This document shows positions 6,318 through 9,608 of a stretch of DNA of 9,608 nucleotides, piece by piece. The translations under genes were made by a program, and so were the position numbers. The stretch is from CAJXWH01 sp964343365 (GTDB taxonomy: Bacteria > Pseudomonadota > Gammaproteobacteria > Arenicellales > UBA868). The notes below the pieces were generated by a model that saw nothing but the letters and a program-made list of their open reading frames with translations, was not told where the DNA came from and ran no database searches. Each line of letters opens with the position of its first letter. The first letter of the stretch is position 1. The stretch spans positions 1 to 9,608 of the forward strand of contig CAYFJI010000072.1 in the NCBI GenBank assembly GCA_964343365.1, read 5' to 3'.

Positions 6318-6431
6318 ATGAAAGTGCGTGCATCGGTAAAAAAAATGTGTCGTGATTGTAAGGTAATCCGTCGACATGGAAGTATTCGCGTGATATGTAA
6401 GAATCCGCGACACAAGCAAAGACAAGGATAG
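6318..6431 (+). CDS. rpmJ: 50S ribosomal protein L36, zinc-binding form
   Basis: L36 is the smallest large-subunit protein and helps organise 23S rRNA near the L7/L12 stalk base. The 37-codon frame starts MKVRASVKKMCRDCK and ends with NPRHKQRQG. It carries the complete zinc ribbon Cys11-X2-Cys14, Cys27 and His32, so this is the zinc-dependent (C+) form. AAAGGA (6305-6310) lies seven bases before the ATG. It follows secY by 19 bases with no infA in between, which is the gammaproteobacterial arrangement; many other bacteria have infA at this point. It is the last gene of the spc operon. Its brevity means automatic gene callers may skip it. Confidence 0.97.
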   Translation: MKVRASVKKMCRDCKVIRRHGSIRVICKNPRHKQRQG

Positions 6432-6503
6432 AAGGGCAACTGAAATGATAAGTGTAATTTTCCGACCTAAGTTATATCTGCAACCAAAAAAGGAGTACGT
6501 CAA
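6432..6503 (+). promoter_or_regulatory. Leader between spc and alpha operons (possible S4 control region)
   Basis: These 72 bases separate rpmJ from rpsM. In E. coli the equivalent RNA folds into a pseudoknot bound by S4, in which a hairpin loop GGGC pairs with GCCC just after the rpsM GTG. Here GTGGCCCG is kept at the start and a GGGC is present at 6434-6437, so four base pairs are possible with 6507-6510. No stem flanks the GGGC, however, so the E. coli fold is not reproduced. No convincing -35/-10 pair or terminator is seen. The region may hold a diverged S4 site or may be a simple spacer. Confidence 0.3.
6491..6495 (+). promoter_or_regulatory. Ribosome-binding site for the GTG start of rpsM
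   Basis: AGGAG lies eight bases before the GTG at 6504 and decides this non-ATG start. No ATG lies in frame near it, and the following residues (ARIAGINLP) align with the S13 N-terminus. Confidence 0.7.
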
Positions 6504-6860
6504 GTGGCCCGCATAGCCGGAATAAATTTGCCGACCAACAAGCATGTTGAGATTGCATTGACTTCAATCTATGGCATTGGGCGTCCAACAGCTCAAAAAA
6601 TATGTGATGGTGCATCGGTTAGTCGAGTAACTAAAGTTAGCGACCTGACAGAGCATGATGCAGAAAAATTAAGGGCCGAAGTGGCTAGATACGAAGTAGA
6701 AGGTGATCTTCGTCGCGATGTATCTATGAATATTAAACGACTAATGGATTTAGGTAGTTACCGGGGTATGAGACATCGAAGAGGGCTGCCAGTGCGAGGC
6801 CAAAGAACATCAACTAATGCTCGTACACGAAAAGGCCCTAAGCGACCAATAAAGAAATAG
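6504..6860 (+). CDS. rpsM: 30S ribosomal protein S13 (GTG start)
   Basis: S13 is in the head of the small subunit; its C-terminal tail reaches the P-site tRNA, and its body forms bridges to L5. The 118-residue product is the same length as E. coli S13. It opens MARIAGINLPTNKHVEIAL, followed by the helix-hairpin-helix YGIGRPTAQKIC. It ends with the tRNA-contacting basic tail GLPVRGQRTSTNARTRKGP. The start codon is GTG, as I recall for E. coli rpsM, preceded by AGGAG at 6491-6495. This is the first gene of the alpha operon, where S4 feedback acts in E. coli, but see the leader entry. A dozen bases separate it from rpsK. Confidence 0.98.
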   Translation: MARIAGINLPTNKHVEIALTSIYGIGRPTAQKICDGASVSRVTKVSDLTEHDAEKLRAEVARYEVEGDLRRDVSMNIKRLMDLGSYRGMRHRRGLPVRGQRTSTNARTRKGPKRPIKK

Positions 6861-6872
6861 GAAACAGTTCCA

Positions 6873-7268
6873 ATGGCTAAAGTAACAAAAAAGAAAACCA
6901 AAGCTAAGAGTAAAAAATCGGTTACGGAAGGTATTGCGCATATTCATGCTTCTTTTAACAACACTATAGTGACGATAACAGATCGGCATGGAAATGCATT
7001 GTCATGGGCGACTGCCGGCGGTTCAGGTTTTAGAGGAAGCCGAAAAAGCACACCATTTGCTGCGCAAGTTGCGGCTGAGAATGCGGGACGAGCAGCTCAG
7101 GAACAGCATGGCCTTAAGCAAATCGATGTACGTGTAAAGGGTCCTGGACCTGGGCGAGACTCTGCTGTTCGCGCACTCAATGCTATAGGGTTAGAGATAA
7201 GTGGGATTGCCGACATTACCCCAATTCCTCATAACGGTTGTCGGCCTCCTAAGAGAAGAAGAGTATAG
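6873..7268 (+). CDS. rpsK: 30S ribosomal protein S11
   Basis: S11 lies on the platform of the small subunit beside S6, S18 and the Shine-Dalgarno helix. The 131-residue sequence has a lysine-rich N-terminal tail (AKVTKKKTKAKSKKSV) two residues longer than in E. coli. It is followed by GIAHIHASFNNTIVTITDRH, GFRGSRKSTPFAAQVAAE and RVKGPGPGRDSAVRAL. It ends with ITPIPHNGCRPPKRRRV. Asn121-Gly122 in that end corresponds to the Asn-Gly that becomes isoaspartate in E. coli S11. AGGAA at 6859-6863 overlaps the rpsM stop and stands nine bases before the ATG, a usual coupling arrangement. Confidence 0.98.
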   Translation: MAKVTKKKTKAKSKKSVTEGIAHIHASFNNTIVTITDRHGNALSWATAGGSGFRGSRKSTPFAAQVAAENAGRAAQEQHGLKQIDVRVKGPGPGRDSAVRALNAIGLEISGIADITPIPHNGCRPPKRRRV

Positions 7269-7280
7269 GAGAACTTAATT

Positions 7281-7904
7281 ATGGGAAGATATTTAGGACC
7301 AACATGCAAGTTAGCGCGAAGGGAAGGAACTGACCTATTTTTAAAAAGTCCTGTACGATCGATTGATTCAAAATGTAAATTTGAAAGAGAGCCAGGTTTT
7401 AAGTCTGGCGCACGCCGGGCACGAGCGACTGTTTATGGTACTCAATTAAGAGAAAAACAGAAACTTAGACGTATGTATGGTCTTCAGGAAAAGCAGTTTA
7501 GGCGATATTATTCAGAAGCTGCAAGTCAGAGAGGCTCGACCGGTGAGGTTTTATTACAATTATTGGAATCTCGATTAGATAACGTTGTATACCGTATGGG
7601 TTTTGCCGTAACCAGAGCTGAAGCGCGTCAGCTGGTATCTCATAACGCCATTAAAGTAAATGGAGATAGAGTCAATATACCTTCCTATCAGGTAAACGCT
7701 GGAGATTCTGTAGAGGTTAGAGATAAGAGTAAGGAGCAACTTAGAATAAAATCTGCTCTCGAGATTGCTGAACAGATAGGGTTCCAGCCTTGGGTGGATG
7801 TTGATGTGAAGGCATCCAAAGGGATATATAAATCAGCTCCAGAAAGGAGTGAATTATCAAAAGACATAAACGAATCTTTAGTTGTAGCGTTGTACTCAAA
7901 GTAG
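7281..7904 (+). CDS. rpsD: 30S ribosomal protein S4
   Basis: S4 nucleates assembly of the 16S 5' domain, forms part of the mRNA entry and accuracy centre with S5, and in E. coli is the repressor of the alpha operon. The 207-residue protein begins MGRYLGPTCKLARREGTDLF. The S4 RNA-binding domain spans roughly residues 97-160 (SRLDNVVYRMGFAVTRAEAR, then VNGDRVNIPSYQV). It ends ERSELSKDINESLVVALYSK. Zinc-type S4 proteins have four N-terminal cysteines; here only Cys9 and Cys32 occur, so zinc binding by the classical four-cysteine site is unlikely. AGGAGA (7267-7272) precedes the ATG by eight bases. The next gene, rpoA, follows after an unusually roomy 77-base gap. Confidence 0.98.
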   Translation: MGRYLGPTCKLARREGTDLFLKSPVRSIDSKCKFEREPGFKSGARRARATVYGTQLREKQKLRRMYGLQEKQFRRYYSEAASQRGSTGEVLLQLLESRLDNVVYRMGFAVTRAEARQLVSHNAIKVNGDRVNIPSYQVNAGDSVEVRDKSKEQLRIKSALEIAEQIGFQPWVDVDVKASKGIYKSAPERSELSKDINESLVVALYSK

Positions 7905-7923
7905 ATTTTTTATCTATAAGAGA

Positions 7924-7946
7924 CTGAAAATGTACGTCAATTTCAG
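7924..7946 (+). promoter_or_regulatory. Hairpin in the rpoA leader
   Basis: CTGAAA (7924-7929) pairs with TTTCAG (7941-7946). Beyond one A/A mismatch, TG (7931-7932) pairs with CA (7938-7939), closing a five-base loop. No T run follows, so it is not an intrinsic terminator. The 77-base gap (7905-7981) also holds two copies of TCTATAAG (7913-7920 and 7964-7971) on either side of the hairpin; the second merges into the rpoA ribosome-binding site AAGGTG (7969-7974). The function is unknown. It could tune rpoA translation or act as an RNA-processing site. Confidence 0.35.
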
Positions 7947-7981
7947 CGATGAAAACATAAAGTTCTATAAGGTGATATCAG

Positions 7982-8974
7982 ATGCATGAATCAATTAGTG
8001 AGTTTCTAAAGCCAAATTTAATTAACGTAGAGAATATAGATCAAACACATGCCCGAGTTACTTTAGAGCCGTTGGAAAGAGGGTTTGGTTATACGCTCGG
8101 TAATGCTTTGCGTCGCATTCTACTTTCCTCGTTGCCGGGAGCTGCAGTAACAGAGGTAAAGATCGAAGGCGTCCAGCATGAATATTCTACAATAGCTGGT
8201 GTACAGGAAGACGTTATGGAGATACTTTTAAATCTTAAAAATCTAGCTATTCGGATGCATACTCGAGATCATGCTGTGGTTAGGCTCTCAAAGATAGGTC
8301 CTGGGATAGTAACGGCGAATGATATTCAATTAGATCATGATATTGAAGTTGTAGATCCAGAGTATGTGTTAGCCCACCTCGCTTCAGAAGGTCAACTCAA
8401 TATGGAGCTCACTGTTAGTCGTGGTAGAGGATATGAAGTAGTTGAAATAGAGGGATCTGATCAAGAATCTCGAACAGTTGGCCTTTTAAGGTTGGATGCT
8501 TCATACAGCCCAGTCCGTCGTGTGGCTTACACGGTCGATAACGCACGAGTAGAACAACGAACAGATCTTGATAAGCTTATTCTTGAGATAGAGACTAATG
8601 GAACAATAGATCCAGAAGAAGCTGTCCGTAGAGCTGCTACAATACTCCATGACCAAGTATCAGTTTTTGTTCTTCTCGAGACTACCGACCGCGCGGCAGA
8701 AGAAGCAGAAGAAGATCAAATTGATCCTGTTTTATTGAGATCAGTCGATGATTTGGAGCTTACAGTCCGCTCAGCTAACTGTTTGAAAGCAGAAAATATT
8801 TATTACATCGGGGATTTAGTGCAACGTACCGAAGTTGAGTTGTTAAAAACACCTAATTTAGGAAAGAAGTCTCTTACTGAAATAAAAGATGTCTTAGCAC
8901 AAAGGGAATTAGCTCTTGGCACTAAGCTTGAGAATTGGCCACCACAGTTACTCCGTCGTGAGAATCTACATTAA
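7982..8974 (+). CDS. rpoA: DNA-directed RNA polymerase subunit alpha
   Basis: The alpha subunit dimerises to start RNA polymerase assembly and contacts UP-element DNA and activators through its C-terminal domain. The 330-residue product is one longer than in E. coli. The N-terminal domain shows GNALRRILLSSLPGAAVTEV and GVQEDVMEILLNLKNLA, which bind beta and beta'. An acidic linker (AAEEAEEDQ, residues 238-246) leads to the C-terminal domain. There VRSANCL places Arg263, Asn266 and Cys267 at the E. coli DNA-contact positions 265, 268 and 269, followed by the helix-hairpin-helix LLKTPNLGKKSLTEIKDVL. AAGGTG (7969-7974) sits seven bases before the ATG. A second in-frame ATG follows almost at once but is less well spaced. 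Gene identity and start are secure. Confidence 0.99.
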   Translation: MHESISEFLKPNLINVENIDQTHARVTLEPLERGFGYTLGNALRRILLSSLPGAAVTEVKIEGVQHEYSTIAGVQEDVMEILLNLKNLAIRMHTRDHAVVRLSKIGPGIVTANDIQLDHDIEVVDPEYVLAHLASEGQLNMELTVSRGRGYEVVEIEGSDQESRTVGLLRLDASYSPVRRVAYTVDNARVEQRTDLDKLILEIETNGTIDPEEAVRRAATILHDQVSVFVLLETTDRAAEEAEEDQIDPVLLRSVDDLELTVRSANCLKAENIYYIGDLVQRTEVELLKTPNLGKKSLTEIKDVLAQRELALGTKLENWPPQLLRRENLH

Positions 8975-8987
8975 AGGGAGTTAGAGG

Positions 8988-9383
8988 ATGCGCCATCATA
9001 AATCAGGACGAAAATTAAATCGGACGTCAAGTCATCGAGAGGCGATGTTTCGAAACATGACGTCATCGTTGTTTCGTCACGAAGAAATTCGAACAACTTT
9101 ACCTAAAGCAAAAGAGCTGCGCAGAGTAGCTGAACCCTTAATTACTATGGCAAAGAGACCAAGTTTAGCTCGTCGCCGTTTAGCGTTTTCTCGGTTGCGA
9201 GATGCTACAGCTGTCTCAAAGCTTTTTAATGAACTTGGACCTCGATTCCATGATAGACCTGGTGGTTACACCCGAATTCTTAAATGTGGATATAGATCTG
9301 GAGATAATGCTCCAATGGCTCTTATCCAGTTAGTCGATCGTTCTGTAGGATCAGAGTCCGACTCAAAAGATTCCGGGAAATAA
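8988..9383 (+). CDS. rplQ: 50S ribosomal protein L17
   Basis: L17 lies on the solvent face of the large subunit near the exit tunnel. The 131-residue product has the characteristic start MRHHKSGRKLNRTSSHREAM followed by FRNMTSSLFRHEEIRTTLPK and KELRRVAEPLITMAK. The C-terminal part, NELGPRFHDRPGGYTRILK, is followed by a short Ser/Asp-rich tail that differs from the E. coli ending and adds about four residues. AGGGAG (8975-8980) stands seven bases before the ATG; the stop of rpoA is 13 bases upstream. This is the last gene of the alpha operon, and in agreement the following region carries hairpins but no further obvious co-directional gene. Confidence 0.98.
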   Translation: MRHHKSGRKLNRTSSHREAMFRNMTSSLFRHEEIRTTLPKAKELRRVAEPLITMAKRPSLARRRLAFSRLRDATAVSKLFNELGPRFHDRPGGYTRILKCGYRSGDNAPMALIQLVDRSVGSESDSKDSGK

Positions 9384-9413
9384 CTAAATTTGTCAAAACG
9401 ATAGGTCGATGCT

Positions 9414-9433
9414 CCTTCAATCCTATTGCAAGG
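9414..9433 (+). terminator. Candidate transcription terminator hairpin after rplQ
   Basis: CCTT-CAA (9414-9420) pairs with TTG-AAGG (9426-9433) with one bulged C (9429) and a five-base loop TCCTA, giving seven pairs. It lies 31 bases after the rplQ stop. Only three T residues follow before GGG, so as an intrinsic terminator it is weak. Confidence 0.3.
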
Positions 9434-9455
9434 TTTGGGAAAAACTAGCTCTGGG

Positions 9456-9474
9456 CAAAGCAATTGCTTGTTTT
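9456..9474 (+). terminator. Second candidate terminator after rplQ
   Basis: AAGC (9458-9461) pairs with GCTT (9466-9469) around an AATT loop, with one more C-G pair beyond a bulged A. It is followed by a run TTTT (9471-9474) and, after CTGA, another TTTT. The T tract is better than for the hairpin at 9414, but the stem is short and GC-poor. One of the two may end the alpha operon transcript. Confidence 0.3.
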
Positions 9475-9483
9475 CTGATTTTG

Positions 9484-9507
9484 GATCAACGAATATTAAT
9501 GTTGGTC
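9484..9507. other. Inverted repeat between rplQ and the right-edge frame
   Basis: GATCAAC (9484-9490) pairs with GTTGGTC (9501-9507), including one G-T pair, around a ten-base AT-rich loop. It lies directly beyond the stop of the possible - strand gene ending at 9512. No T run flanks it on either strand, so a terminator role is only a possibility; an operator-like role is equally unproven. Confidence 0.25.
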
Positions 9508-9511
9508 AACT

Positions 9512-9607
9512 TCATACATCGGCTCGGTCGTGGGGCGTGATAAAAGAATCATTGATTTTTTTTGATGTAAAAGCCTTCGATATCTCTGCAGGCGCGAGTT
9601 TATTGGC
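9512..9607 (-). CDS. Possible C-terminal end of a convergent gene, product unknown
   Basis: On the - strand a frame is open from the window edge for 31 codons and stops with TGA at 9514-9512. The visible C-terminus is polar and charged, containing KLAPAEISKAFTSKK and ending FITPHDRADV, which looks like a soluble protein tail. I do not recognise the family. A frame of this length can be open by chance, and the + strand here is also open in one frame. The convergent layout and the hairpins just beyond the stop favour a real gene end, but the call is weak. Confidence 0.3.
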   Translation of the reverse strand, partial: ANKLAPAEISKAFTSKKINDSFITPHDRADV

Positions 9608-9608
9608 T

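Noticed and set aside
6346..6414. Nine-pair long-range match TGTGTCGTG with CGCGACACA within rpmJ
   Set aside because: Includes a T-G pair and a 51-base loop; a match of this size is expected by chance in a region this long, and both arms encode conserved L36 residues.
9266..9463. 65-codon - strand frame overlapping the end of rplQ
   Set aside because: Most of it is antisense to the well-supported rplQ gene and it has no recognisable protein features.
9405..9608. Uninterrupted + strand frame of 68 codons after rplQ
   Set aside because: It contains no ATG, its TTG codons have no ribosome-binding site, it runs through the hairpin region, and its composition is not protein-like; probably open by chance or as a shadow of the - strand frame.

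Overview
The window is a continuous run of ribosomal-protein, secretion and transcription genes. It covers the end of the S10 operon (rplP, rpmC, rpsQ), the whole spc operon (rplN-rplX-rplE-rpsN-rpsH-rplF-rplR-rpsE-rpmD-rplO-secY-rpmJ) and the whole alpha operon (rpsM-rpsK-rpsD-rpoA-rplQ). Every complete gene is on the + strand, reads through without frameshift or premature stop, and is close in length to its E. coli counterpart. The gene order, the absence of infA between secY and rpmJ, the long zinc-free S14, the 37-residue L36 and the overall protein similarity point to a gammaproteobacterium with moderately AT-leaning codon use. It does not look like E. coli itself or another enteric. I cannot name the genus.

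Layout: 1-842 holds truncated L16, L29 and S17; the last two overlap by four bases. From 856 to 6431 lies the spc block, with gaps of 1 to 26 bases. Its largest protein is SecY, and its last gene, tiny rpmJ, is easily missed. Bases 6432-6503 form a short leader before rpsM. The alpha block follows, interrupted only by a 77-base leader in front of rpoA that contains a hairpin. After rplQ ends at 9383 there are about 225 bases with several weak hairpins. At the right edge there is possibly the tail of a convergent gene on the - strand.

The genes supply both ribosomal subunits, the SecY protein-export channel into which many nascent membrane proteins are threaded, and the RNA polymerase alpha subunit. 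Co-expression ties ribosome production to transcription and secretion capacity. The best-supported regulatory element is a two-helix RNA structure over the first codons of rplE, at the place where ribosomal protein S8 represses the spc operon in E. coli. The S4-controlled leader known from the E. coli alpha operon is not recognisable here in its classical form.

I looked for an undescribed system and did not find one: this is core housekeeping DNA. The points worth a second look are regulatory (S8 site, compressed S10/spc junction, rpoA leader, 3' boundary) plus small protein details such as the half-retained cysteine set in S4.
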